Origin: Trichoplax adhaerens
Taxonomy: Eukaryota; Placozoa; Uniplacotomia; Trichoplacea; Trichoplacidae
Length of the DNA: 64,000 bases
Reading direction: 5' to 3'
NCBI RefSeq assembly: GCF_000150275.1
Contig: NW_002060948.1
Coordinates: 4,692,241 to 4,756,240, forward strand
The notes beneath the pieces are model-generated. The model made no database searches and was not told where the DNA came from. It worked only from the letters and a program-made list of their open reading frames with translations. How positions within the stretch are numbered: the stretch's first letter is position 1; each line of letters begins with the position of its first letter. Of this stretch, positions 26,178 through 38,506 are shown piece by piece. The translations under genes and the position numbers were made by a program.

Positions 26178-26623
26178 TATTTATCAATCTATGATTTCAA
26201 CAATGGACGTCATTTGAATTGTCACGAACGTCACGGTCTTGCGTAAAAGATTAAAGTGGAAGGGCCCGGGCTGGCTCGGCTAATGTTTGTTTCTTTCATC
26301 TGGAACGCAGTCATTCACCCGCCATTCACAGTCACAGACGACTGACAGTAAATCAATACAGCAAGGTTGGACTCTGGCCACTTCATTCGCGCTCTTGCCT
26401 CTTGTCTGCTCCTTGATCCATTCACGCACGCTCGTAATAATTGACTGCATTGTTGACAGGCGATGCTTGCATGGACTTATCTTCTTGTTGTATTGTACCC
26501 AAACGCAACGCTAGGCATCCCCTTTCTTAAAAGCTGTTGCATTGTTTCAAATTCTTTCCTCATTTGCACCCAGCAGCTGCAGCCAACAGAAAGCAAAAAA
26601 CAAGAACTCGCTCGACGGTAATC

Positions 26624-29600
26624 ATGGCGGATTCAACTGAAACACTTCGACGAGACAATACAATGGTTGCAACAGCAAAGGTTAGAAAATAGACTGGATC
26701 ATTGAACGCAGTAATATCTTAAAATTATGGTCACACATCTTAACAAAAATCATCATTAACGCCTGTGTTCATAAATGACATTGCAAATGCTCACGCTTTT
26801 TTTTGTTTGCGTATAACCTAATGTATAGTATATCAATGCAGTTATTGAGTTATCGAGTTTATATATAGTTATATACAGTACTGTACAGTACTGTATGGTG
26901 AGACTAATAATACATCAATAAGCAAGCGTTCTTTATGCATATTCAGTACTTTCGTTGTAACCGTAGCAGTACTGTACTAACCTATCCTGCTTTGAGATTC
27001 TTTGTGTTTTACGATTTTATTCGACGGTACTGTAGTACAATGCTGCGTGAAAGTTAGTATAAATGCTTTGTGTATAGCAGCAAAGATGCGAATTTTGTGC
27101 TAAAGATACTTAAGTAAAGACACCGGGAATATTTTTAATTTAGTAAGTGCAAGTACTATTCAGGTTAAGCAAAAATCATCAACTGTAATCTAGGTTTTGA
27201 AGTTTATGCTCAATATACTGTATACGCATTGGATCAAAATACGTATTTACAGTAATTTAATCATTACTCAGAACGGTATATTTAACTTTTTCACTGTAAT
27301 CACAAGTTATTGAGAGCATTGAATTTGGTAAAATTAACAATTTGTATTAATATTCCTAGGAAGGTAAAGAATTCCTAGGTGATCAGATCGAATTGAACGC
27401 AAAGACCCGTGGTCAGCAGAAAGACTTGGAAAGTGTTAGTCAGGATATTGATTCTCCTAGTAAATTATTGCGAAAGAGTACAATGGCTGCTACCGTTGAG
27501 GTATGACGCTGCAGTATTTTGATGATTTGATTATCGAAAAATACAATATTTGATGACACTTATACGAGAATAATCAACCGTTCTCAAAGCCTTGGTAGAA
27601 GCTATTGAACGACTGAACACTCCGTATAATTTAATGCGTACCTCGTTCATATTTCTTAAGTTGGTGAAATATTGCTTTTATCGTTTGTACTGTAGCGTAC
27701 TTTTCGTACACCGTAGTACAGCACTGCTGGTGTCAATTCGGTACAGTGCATGCTATTTAATACAGTGATATAGTACACTCAGATATAAAGTTGATTGTTA
27801 TAACTAAAAATAATAACGGGAGACATTCAATTCTTAAAATAAATTCTTTTCATTAGAATTTTCGTTATGCACGCAATAAAAATATCATAACATTCATGGT
27901 ACGGTTACATTTGTGCATGCACACTCCATACCGTAGCATAGTTATTTATTATTTTATTTACAGCGCTGTTGTAGTTTGCTTATTCAAAAGCTCCTTAATT
28001 AAGTATATAATATACAAAATATCGTATTTTAGGAGACCGTAACTTATTTATTTTTAATCGGTTGCTAGAAGAAATTTGGAATAAATGGATATGGATAACG
28101 CTGCCGATACTTACCAATTCGTTTTTATCTGTCATCATAAACAGTTTTAGACTCCTAAATCTAGGCAGGCGCGACGTACTTAACAGTTTACAGCGCTATG
28201 CGTGTGTTGGCGTGTAAAACCAAACTTGAAGTAACAAATTCTTTTTATCTTTCTTTCGGTTCTACAATAAATTGTTAATTACACTACTGTAAATGATAGT
28301 GTAAAATATCCGGGTATAGTACTAGTAGTCCATGACAGTACCGGACCGTGCCGTACTCTACGTATAACCGTATAGTTACGCAAACAGCAATACCGTACAA
28401 TGTATGCAAACTTAAAAAGAAAGCGTTTTTTTACCTCCACGAGTATTACTGTACAGTACTGTAGTTGAAAAATATTATGTAGACACTGACTTGACTTTCG
28501 AATTTGTCTTGAGTGGCTGTTAATCAATCACAAAATGAACAGAAAATCTAATTGCGAGTTGTTTTTCTTATCTCATGATAGGAAGGTGCAAAATTAATAG
28601 GTGAAGAGAGACTTAGCCGAACTAGGGCTCAGACTGCGGGTGAGACTGGTGAAGAAGATGAAAAAGAATCTACCCCTGCGCTGAAGCGGGATTCGACTAT
28701 GGCAGTGACTGCTAAGGTGCAACAAAAATTGATTTCACGTTTTAAAGTCCTGTACTGTATTATACTGTACAGCTGTATGTCAAAGCTTTCAAGTTTTGAT
28801 TCGATTTATTTTATTCATTATGTGTTGATGCCAAGTTTCGTCGTATATAGTCCTACTAATTATGAATGATTTACAACAATGCACCCGACTGTGCAATACC
28901 AAAGCGTTACACTACGTGTGTGTTGTTAACAATGTATTGTTGTCTTTTAACCTGTCAAAAACGCAAGTTAATAGTGCCTAAGATTCTGTTGCAATAATAC
29001 TGCTCATAAACTCGTATCAGTTCTTATAAATGGAGGGTCTTGCAAAAATGAAATCGTATTACTGTACCATGCACTACAGTACTACGTATTATATAAGTGT
29101 TTATATAGTTAATGCAGCAGTTTTGTATCCTAGCGATAAGATGACCTTGACGAAATCATGTCTCGTTAGTTGCATCCGTCAAGTACTGGAATTCTAGTTC
29201 GTATAATATTGATCCTTAATCAAATTAGTAATTTGTCTGCAATGTCGTCTAAATTTCATTATTTTTATTCGTTGTACAATATGTCATATTTCAGATATGT
29301 TTTGTATTTCGCTGTGCTCAGTATCGTTTGCATGATAATCTAGTTAGCGCTGCAGCTACTGAGCACTGAATATGGTACATTCGTTGTAAGATTGCTTACT
29401 TTATTAGCTTTAAAACTGCGATGTCTTATATTAATATGGACGTAAATAAATGCAGGAAGGTAAAGAATTTCTTGAGCGAGAGAATTATACTGAGACCGAG
29501 CCTAATAATGACGAAGCGGCAAATGATGATGAGAAGGAAGAAGAAAATGGTCATTCCTTGAAAAGAAAAACGACAATGGAAGCAACAATTGCCGTAAGTA

Positions 29601-30237
29601 CTCAGCATTTCTTAGTAGTAAACATTTGGCACACAGTAAACAAAGGATGCCATTGTTGGTCGTCTATCATACAGTACTGTACTGTACCATTCAGTACTGT
29701 ATAAGTAGTAGTCTCTACTGTTTGCTCCAGTCTTGCGAGTACATTCTCGTGAATAGTGAGTGCGTGACTAGGAGCAGATCTCGTGACTATTTATTATTTT
29801 CAGTCAGTAAAAGAGTCTACAGTATGTCACGGTTTTATGTGTACTGTATGGTATTGCCATACTGTAGTGATTGACTGATTGATGATTAATTTTGTTAAGT
29901 TGATAGCGTAGTACTGTATTTATTTAAGGAAATTGTGGTCGCTATAAATATTTCTAGTTTTAATGGAGCTACAATATTCGAGCTCTACACGGGCATATTA
30001 CTAGAGGAAAAATATTACAATAGTATCGTACCGTACAGTGGTAGATCTTGTTCTAATGCAAATGTTGTTAAATATTGATATATATATGTGACATTAAGAG
30101 CACATAATTGCTTACAACACTTTCAGGATGCAGAATCGTTCATGAAGCGCGCGAAGGGCAGTGAAACTGATACAATAAAGGAAGAGGAAGAAGTAAAGGC
30201 TGATAATGGAAATGATAATGGAGACGATCAAAGTTAA
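26624..30237 (+). CDS. Unrecognised acidic repeat protein, one repeat per intron junction
   Basis: Exons 26624-26680, 27360-27500, 28582-28716, 29456-29593 and 30127-30237 (19, 47, 45, 46 and 36 codons plus stop) are all phase 0 and give 193 residues. No signal peptide or membrane segment is seen. Four exons end with a related peptide: LRRDNTMVATAK, LLRKSTMAATVE, LKRDSTMAVTAK, LKRKTTMEATIA. The following exon then begins EGKEFLGDQ, EGAKLIGEE, EGKEFLERE or DAESFMKRA. A repeat (K/R)(K/R)x(S/T)TMxAT(A/V)x-EGxxFL therefore straddles every intron. Between repeats the sequence is acidic and low in complexity (EEDEKE, NNDEAANDDEKEEE). It is probably intracellular and partly disordered. I do not recognise the family, and the function is unknown. 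Introns are 590-1,080 bp and hold scattered CTGTAC palindromes. Confidence 0.75.
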
Positions 30238-31317
30238 AAAGACCACTCTGAGCTAATTAACATGGCGTTATAAGTTGTAGTAGTAGACCTTTAGCAACGA
30301 TTCCATTTGTTTTACCTTATAGCGTTCGAGCTTCGCCAGTATTGGTTAATAACTTGTCTTTAGTAACTTGTATAAACATTCAACCATAAATATTATTAAC
30401 ATGTAAACGGTAAACTGTATCAAAGCGCAGTATCTACATTGTTTCTAGGTTTAGAGCGCATATTAATAAATTGTTTTCGATCTCATTATGCTACAGTACA
30501 TCATTCTTTTCTCGTCACAAACATAGCGACACCTTGCAAGAAATTTATAAATAAGCGTATAAATCATCGTGTAAGATTGGAGTAAACTCCACTCATTATA
30601 AATCAGTGAAATATTTTATCAACTGCAAATCTAATCAAAGTATCATCAGGTAGATTTCTCTTCAGTGAATTTACTATTTCTTTTTTCTGCCGACTGAGTA
30701 ATGAGTCATAGGTATGAGTGCGTGCTTTGTGCTGAGTACTGTACAATACCAAGTAATACAGTATTATAATGATCAGAAAATCCTGTTCTTACGGAATGGC
30801 GTGCTGGTTAAGCCAGTGACCAATAACTATATTTCGAGTTATCTTGGGATTTGAGCATGTGTACTAGACCGATTTACTTAACTAGCTCCAATCCGTCTGA
30901 TATTGATACTGTTGCATAGTGTTGAAGGATGAAAGGTCTGCAAAATGAGTAAAGACAGATATCGAATAAAATCCTTACGCGATACTACAAACAAAGTGTT
31001 CTAAACGTTGAGCAGTTTTCATTCACGACAACTGTTTTACACATTCAACTACTGTATATTCGTACTCATGGCAGTGGTTTCAGTTCTTCAGCGCGTACAG
31101 TATACGGTACAGTACACAGGGACAGTGTCCATGGTACTGTACTGTACACTACAGTATCGTCAAATCACTGAATGTACAGTACAGTACTGTATATTGTATA
31201 CAGTATTGTGTACTGTACAGTACTGTACTGTGCTTTCTATTTAAAGTAATGTACTGTACGTGTAGACTGACCACCAAGAGACCATAGCAGTAATTTGCGG
31301 AGGACATATTTTTCAAG
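30238..31317. other. Spacer between the repeat-protein gene and MRPS14
   Basis: It holds the 3' UTR of the upstream gene (an AATAAA near 30463) and, at its right end, palindrome cluster G. The overlapping ORFs at 31008-31373 are translations of that cluster. Confidence 0.6.
31097..31260. repeat. CTGTAC/GTACAG palindrome cluster G, promoter-proximal to MRPS14
   Basis: Dense TACTGTAC and GTACAGTA words. The cluster ends 57 bp before the MRPS14 start codon at 31318, so it overlaps the likely core promoter or 5' UTR. Confidence 0.85.
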
Positions 31318-31834
31318 ATGTTTTCCGCTATATCAAGGGTTAAAGGTAGGCATTTAGGAAGCTGCGTTCGCAATCATAAAGTAATGATCTAAGCATTTCA
31401 TTGAATACGACGTTAACTCTGGTACTGTATTTCTTTCTTGTTTATCAGGAACTCTGCAGTTATTAAACGATGCCACACTTTCCTTTGCTCGTGGTAACAT
31501 ATTAAGAAATTTTTCCTCCAGCTCAATGATGTGTAATAAATGGATGCGACGTGATAAGAAGAGACGAGCCCTATTCGATAAGTTTGAAGGTGAAAGATTA
31601 AGATGGAAAACTATCGCAAAATCTGCTATTTTACCAAAGGAAATTACTAACTATGCCAAAGAAGTATTACATAACAAGTTTCCTCGGGACTCTAGCATTA
31701 CCAGGATTCGCAACAGATGCAACCTTACTGGAAGACCTCGCGGACTTGTTAGACAGTACGGTATTTCGAGGATTAAGTTTCGCGAGCTTGCAGATTCTGG
31801 CAAATTAGCCGGTGTGACCAGATCGTCGTGGTGA
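31318..31834 (+). CDS. MRPS14: Mitochondrial small-subunit ribosomal protein uS14m
   Basis: Two exons, 31318-31345 and 31449-31834, join in phase 1 to 128 residues. The N-terminus ([10 protein letters not shown], then an arginine- and serine-bearing stretch to FSSSS) looks like a mitochondrial presequence. The body has the conserved S14 features: [21 protein letters not shown], then the diagnostic [14 protein letters not shown] and [12 protein letters not shown] with a terminal SW. Length agrees with animal MRPS14, which is also 128 residues in human. It is a component of the small subunit of the mitochondrial ribosome. The zinc-binding cysteine pairs of bacterial zinc-type S14 are absent, as expected. 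Confidence 0.95.
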
Positions 31835-32708
31835 ATTCTTAATGGTCTGTCTACTGGAGGCTAAATTAGAATTTCTTACTAAATGTAAATTGTATCTATG
31901 ATTGCATACTGACGATAGAACTATGAAATTATAATTGATCCAAATGACGAACACATACTATATAGTTTAGGATGGTTAAGGGTGAGCAACACATGATGTA
32001 CATACAGTACAGTATGGAGTTAATATCCGACTTATTTTAGTGCTAGTTATTTATTTCGTAATGTCGTATAACACAAAGCTATTTTGAAGCATTTATTTCT
32101 GTTCTTCCGCGAGTAATTTCAGTTGCTTTATATCAAGCTGATTATTCGTTTCAGTATTTTAGATGAGCTCATGTGATGGTGAAAAACGTAGATTTACCGT
32201 TTTTTTAAATTTTTATGAATGTAATGTTACCTAGGCAAACAATATGATTGTACGATGGTGCATCTTTGCCTCTGCATTAGTTTTTGATTGTTGCTACCAA
32301 ATTTTAAAAACTATTAATGTTTATAATTTGGCGGCAATTACTAATAAAAGCGCTTTTCGCCCTTTATACGTATGTTGAATTGTAATATTTTTCATACACA
32401 TTATGTTCTACTAGAAATGGTCCACGATTGGACGTAGTCGTATACAGTATGTTATATTGCTGTAAGTATATCCAGTGCAAGAATTTCGTATTTGATGGAA
32501 CGCAAATCCGCTATAACGTAGGTATTACGGTAATTTCCTAATACTGTTGCAGCGAAATTGACCGTTTATTCAGCTCATCATGTATTACATTCGGAAATTT
32601 TAATTTCCATAATCGACTAAAAGAAAAGTTTAATTGAAGACTACGACTATTAATCTTTCCTGCAGCAGCCTTAACAATCGTCATACTGCTTTAAATTAAA
32701 GCGAACGA
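31835..32708. other. Convergent spacer between MRPS14 and SCLY
   Basis: Both genes end here. The sequence is AT-rich with one CTGTAC-like run near 32005. I see no coding potential. Confidence 0.6.
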
Positions 32709-35700
32709 TTAGTGTAGACGTAGTCTATCAATTACATGCTGAATATCACTAATAACTCTATCTATATCGGAAATGCTGGTTTCACGTCCCACGCTGAGTC
32801 TTAGGGCGTTATATGCAATTTCTTTCGGTATACCGATGGAAAGAAGGATCTCGGAGGGACTAAAAATGGAAAGTCAATAACAATATTACTTTCTGCTATG
32901 ATTTCATGAAAATACTAGCTCAACATGGCTAGTGCATAGGTGAATCACCCTTTTCTAATTTGAATTAAATCTCATGCTATAAATTCGCCCCTGGTATGGC
33001 GTGTTATCATATTATTATAGTAAATTACCGATCTTGCGCGTGACAGGCTGCTCCTATACTCGCTACTAAGATCTTTGCATTTGCTAGGATATCCCAACCT
33101 GGTAATGCAAAGGCGTCAAATGAGTTCATAGTTACTGCCGCTTAGCAATTTATTTAATTAAATAATAGGAGGCAACCTTTCAATTCTTTTCCGATGAACG
33201 AAACATTACAGGTATTGGGTATACGCTGGCTAGTCGGAAATTGGCCGTTAAAATGTACCATTTCGCCGAATTTTTCCTAAATTACGTTGATAAAGGAGAC
33301 GTTAATATATACGTACAGTACATAAGTGCAGAAGCTACCTAACTTAGAGGAGGACTTGAATCAATATGAATCAACATTACTCATTATAAATACGTGATTG
33401 CCTTAAGCAATTAAATTAGCAAACCTTCAATCTATCTTCAAGATAGTCCCTTATTTTTGCCATATGAGTAGAGTATAATTCCACATTCTGTGCAACCAAG
33501 CTAGCGGCCTTTAAGGCAATATCAAGGGTACAGTAAATACAAAAGCGGTATTAATGGAATAAATGATTTACAAGATTTGCTAGTTGTTTCACTGGATTAC
33601 CTTACCAAGGCCCGCAATCATGCCAGTATTTTCAGTTCTAAATAATAATAATGTATAGGAAACCTTAAGAGTCAGCGTTCAATGCATATTCTCAAACCTT
33701 TGTCTTTAAAAGCTTTCATTCTGCATAATGAATACCCTGATCTCATATTACGCTCTTGACCTCCGCCAAATATCATCGGATAAAGTGGAGTTTCTTTGGC
33801 ATCGAGATTTTTGACATATAAAGCACCAATTCTTGGTCCATAAAACTATATAAAAATGTCACTTATATATTTTGCAATGATAGGGAATTTATGCATAGTT
33901 TTAGAAGTTCTAAGTAATAAGTATCAACTATAGATCACCTTATGCCCAACTATTGTTAAGTAATCGACTCCTAAATCCTTAACTTTTACTGGAATTTTAC
34001 CTAAAGCCTAAGAAAAACGTAAACATATCATCAGCAGGTCGTAAATGAAATTGTATAAATTTACAGCTTGCAAATTTGTATGCGAAGACATTTTATTTTG
34101 TACCTGAGCTGCATCAGTATGGAAATATATTCGATTATGAAGTTCTCTCACGCAGTTCAGAGCCTTAACAGCTTTAGCTATTTCTGCTATAGGCTAATTA
34201 ACCATAAAGTAGTCATTGAAATATTTGTAAATGTTGGTACATTAATAAGCGAGAATTATATGTGATCATTATAGATTTTAATTTCATCGAAATTAAATAT
34301 TAACTAAAGCATTAATATTTAGGAATTACTTGGATTATTCCAGTTTCATTGTTTGCAAGCATAATTGAAATCAAACAAGTATTTGGCCTGTGAGTGAAAA
34401 TTCATAATTCAATTGATTCTGGTTTTTACGGATAGTGATAATAATAAATCACGCTGCTAATGAATTCAATTGAAAGTAAGCAATCGTGTTACATTCGATT
34501 TCTGAAAATCAATAAGGCAAATCTAACGTATGAAAATGTGCATTACCTAACTAACTGAGTAATGCCATCACATTTTACAGTTCCCCCTGAAGCTTGAGTA
34601 GCATTTACAACTGTGTATTCTATGAGATCAAGAGTAGATATGCCAGTAAAATAACTAAAGAACAGCAAATTTTAATTGCATAAAGCGAATCTATGATTTC
34701 GCTCTAGAACCTTGGAGTAGTAAAAAAGTAGACGGTTATTTTGAAAAAAAGAATCTGCAATCACGCATTTCTGACTGGACTTTGTGTAAATATAGAAGAA
34801 ATGATTATATATTAAATAATTAGTTAATTTCTATTGGCATTATACCGAGGATATTTTCATTTGCTAGTTTTTCCAGTACTAATTTGACAGAGTCATGTTC
34901 CATATTAGAGGTAATTATATGCGGTAGATCACCAGATTCTTTGCAAAGTCTGGAATAATGTGTAGTAACAGATCTTATAACCATGTTATTGGCCTAGAAT
35001 ATTGAAAAATAAATTTGCAAGATAATCACTAACATTTACTAAAAAAGAAAGCTATACGTCGATTTGCAGAAACAGTAGCTTACCTCTGTTCCGCCTGATG
35101 TAAAAAGGATATCTAATTTGATCAATATCATAATAATACATAATTTGGTTAGTAAAAATTCTGACACTCGCTTCCATTGGCAAGTTTTAATTCCTGTAAC
35201 ATTATTATTACATTTAATTTTGTTTATTATCCTGTACCAGATGCATCGTCCAAATTAATCATTCTTGCTACGTTAGTTCTGGCTTCGTCAATAACCTTCT
35301 TTGCTTTGATGCCTATTTATTTATTAATGAATCGTACCTTAATTATATTTCAGTAAGAATTAATTAACTCAAAGGAAAAGTCTCGTAATTTGGAGTAAGC
35401 AGTGTAGTTCTCAGCAAAGCGACGGGAGTTTGCACTAGTAACTATTATTTGATGTAGGGTGATAATTAATTATACAGTGCATGATTCACAGTACTGTATC
35501 CAGTACGACAGATCAAAGCTGTAAATTAGGAGATCAGGTCTCTCTTCAAGCTTAGCACTGAAAGTTATATTATTTTAGAGTAGGCGCTAGCACCCCATTT
35601 ATGGGCAAAATTTTATATGATTACCGTAATGATGGGAACTACTTGGATTCCCCCAACAATCTTTAAGGGCATGATGAATAGCCTCTAATACCTCTGGAGC

Positions 35701-35988
35701 TACAGGTGTTGTTGCGTTGAAGTCAAGGTACACAGTTTGAGGATCTCCAGCAGCACTAAATGATCAACATCAAGACAAAACATTTGCATTGAAATTACAG
35801 AGTATTGTAGAGTACTGTACATATGCAGCGCTGTTAAAATAGATGCTACTCGTGCTACGTGAGGGCAAACTATAAAAATAATAAGTTGTAAAGTTTGAAT
35901 GTATTAATTAAATATTAGTGAAAATCGCATCAATCATCCTAAACAAGTCAAAAATATATTTTGTGCTGTACCCTATGGCGTTCTCCAT
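32709..35988 (-). CDS. SCLY: Selenocysteine lyase, PLP-dependent NifS-type
   Basis: Fifteen short exons run from the ATG at 35988 (MENAIG, 17-bp exon 35972-35988) to the TAA at 32709-32711, about 410 residues. The enzyme is a class V aminotransferase-fold protein that releases selenium from selenocysteine for reuse. Visible motifs, in order: [55 protein letters not shown], the PLP-lysine loop [27 protein letters not shown], and the catalytic-cysteine loop [17 protein letters not shown], rather than the SSACTS loop of NFS1 cysteine desulfurase, decides for SCLY. The C-terminal exon includes [12 protein letters not shown]. All junctions I checked keep frame; the exact limits of inner exons are within a few bases. 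It is probably cytosolic, as no mitochondrial presequence is seen. Confidence 0.93.
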
Positions 35989-36055
35989 GAGCAATCCACT
36001 AATCTAGCAGAGTGTACGAGTATCTCGTTGTTTACATCGTCTGTCATTGCTGAAC

Positions 36056-36147
36056 TACAGTACTGTACAGGCAGTCACAGAGTCCTTGTACTGTAATCAT
36101 CCTTACTGTACGTACAGTACTGTACAGTACAGTACAGTACAGTACAA
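36056..36147. repeat. CTGTAC/GTACAG palindrome cluster H, promoter-proximal to SCLY
   Basis: A block of alternating GTACAGTAC units, most regular at 36110-36146. It starts 67 bp upstream of the SCLY start codon. Confidence 0.87.
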
Positions 36148-37746
36148 GGCAAGACCTCTCTGTGCACTGTACACGCCGTACTGAAGTGTGTACTGTAAGT
36201 ACAATACAGACAGACATACAGACTACTAAAGTATTTTACAGTATTACCCCTTTGGTTCATACAGTACTGCTACATGCACACTGCAAACTGTGTTTGGTTC
36301 GTAGAAGTTTGCTTACGGTTCATAATAAAGCCTGCATCATTATTAACGAGCTCAGAGGGCGCGGAATATCCGCCGAAAACAGAATATGGCCTCCGTGCTT
36401 TACTTGGAGCACTACTTAGATAGTAAGGATGACTAATATATGTTCTATTGACGTATTATTAATGATGCAGTTCCTTCATGACATCGTCATTCTCTAGAGA
36501 TATAAAGTGCAGCATGTAGGCTGCACATCATACACATTAGACACTCAATTTTACTGCCACTGTAAACATGATCGGTCGATATGTAGTTATTTTTACTCTG
36601 ATAAAGTTTAATTTATTATTTATTAATTAACTATTATAGATGCGTGTAGATTTGACATCTCTGTTTAGGGACTTTAATGTGAAACTTCGTGATCATTTGA
36701 TGATAATAGTAAAGTATATCTCTCTCGGTTGTAAGGGGTTATATTGAGTCATAAAACACCTTATTTTCGCTATTCGATGAGGCAGGAACGGTACAGTTAC
36801 TGTACACCGCACTGGACAGAACGTAGCATCATGGTAGCATACTATACTCTATGAACTATAGTATTACAGTACATTATTATTTATGGGAAAATTAATTAAT
36901 AGCGTAGAATGGTATCGTAGTGTGCGGTATTTATAACATTTATATCGACATTTTTCTGAACCGCCATAGTTGTTATTACGTTACAATGAGGTTACATTGA
37001 TTAAAAAAGGGGGCCAGATTGATCTAAAAACCCAATATAAAGTCGTCACATCAGTAAAGTTCCATAGAATTTCTCAAAAAGGTATCTTCCAAACAGTACC
37101 TTATTTGATTGAACTATAGTATCTATCAGGCTTTACTGTCGATTTACTACACAAGTGTACACTGTATGGAGAGTCCGAGAGTCAGCAGGTCTCAGTTTAT
37201 GGCAGATAGCCCAGTGCTCTGAAAATGTGCACTTTTAGTGAGTAGTAATTATATATTTTCCCTAAAATTATGATTATATGTAAATGACTGACTTTCAGGG
37301 TCTCGAATTCGCTCAGCAATCAGTGATGACATCACTGATTGCATTCTATACTAAGCACTGTACCGTATTCGTGTATTTAGTCATAGTACAGATTAATTAA
37401 TTATTGTATATAATTATATATGCAATTATCTGTCCAATCAATACTGTAGTTTGGTTACTATAATTAGCTGGAACTTGAAGCAATTTAGGACCCAACCCTT
37501 TGCTACATTGCTACTTCAATAGCAGAGATTACTATCTCGATCATCGATCATAACCATCAAGCCATAAACGGATATTTTTGAGAGTGACTAGCTTTTTTTG
37601 TACTATTCGATATTGAATGCGTGATGTACTGTAAGTACAATGTACGTATACTGTATGATTAGAGAATTGTAAAATCATACTTCGTATGTGGTAGTAAAAA
37701 ATACTGTGAAAATTGAGTAATCAATGTAGGTCATCCTATAATTATT

Positions 37747-37852
37747 ATAGTAATCTTTGACGCGTTGTTGTTTGCTAAATTAATTTTTGTAAGCTTATGA
37801 TAGTAATCTTTGACGCGTTGTTGTTTGCTAAATTAATTTTTGTAAGCTTATG
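37747..37852 (+). repeat. Perfect tandem duplication of a 53-bp unit
   Basis: Copies 37747-37799 and 37800-37852 are identical in all 53 positions, beginning ATAGTAATCTTTGACGCG and ending AAGCTTATG. The flanks differ on both sides, so there are exactly two copies. This suggests a recent slippage or unequal-exchange event. Confidence 0.92.
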
Positions 37853-38506
37853 TTACGTTATTTGGATATTAGGTGTTCTCTGCGTTAGTACTGTAAATAA
37901 AGCTCAATAAACTCGTGAGGCTTGAGATCAGTAAAATAGAATAATAACACTGTGGTCTACAAGATTCAACAATTGACAGTGCGAAACGTTAATTCACTAA
38001 AATTTATCTTAATCTACACAGGTTTATGCCTGTACAATGACATGCAAGTCATAAATCCTTAATTGCTCTACGTAGTTTAGATCCTTTTATCATGTTCCCT
38101 TATGCCGATACTGTCTATGTATCTAGGAATTATTCGTAGTAACAACAGTATTATAATGTATTACCGTCATGTCAGCTGTTGCTTTAAGTATAAAAACTGC
38201 ATTTTCTGAATGCGTTTCACCATCCAATTAGCAACCGATATAACTATGAGGTACAGTAGCGTTATTTCGATGTGTAAAAGGTACTACCTTTGAATAGATA
38301 TTTTCTCGGCTATATCCTTCTTGATCAAAGACCAATATCAATATTTAAGTTGCCAGTCTAGGCTAACGTTTGGTATTGGAGTACAAGAATAAATGATATT
38401 TGAGAAACTTTTAACGCTATTATTTAAGCTATATTTAGTTCTGTGGGTATATTTCGGAACAAGAATCCTAATTATTGCGTATACGTGATTTTTTTCTTTT
38501 CGTTAG

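Larger units (their letters stand above)
23263..26623. other. Spacer between divergent agrin-like and repeat-protein genes
   Basis: The first kilobase upstream of the agrin-like start has no notable element. From about 24.3 kb the CTGTAC palindrome becomes common, with dense clusters at 24572-24815 and 26027-26177. The small ORFs here (24411-24785, 25015-25251, 25860-26066, 26287-26514) largely consist of translated palindromes or lack any domain, and I reject them as genes. A TTTA-rich stretch lies at 25795-25825. Confidence 0.6.
35989..38506. other. Divergent spacer between SCLY and the ING gene
   Basis: It contains palindrome cluster H directly beside the SCLY start, scattered single CTGTAC words (for example 37622-37656), and a perfect 53-bp tandem duplication at 37747-37852. 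The first exon of the ING gene should lie in the right part, but I could not identify it. ORFs at 36075-36419 are shadows of the palindromes. Confidence 0.55.

Noticed and set aside
31008-31373. Overlapping ORFs on both strands rich in Tyr, Cys, Thr, Val and Gln
   Set aside because: They are translations of the CTGTAC palindromes in reading frames that happen to lack stops. The same peptide flavour recurs at every cluster and there is no splice or start context.
32709-35988. Reading the NifS-like gene as NFS1 cysteine desulfurase
   Set aside because: The catalytic loop is GAACH, as in selenocysteine lyase, not SSACTS, and there is no mitochondrial presequence.
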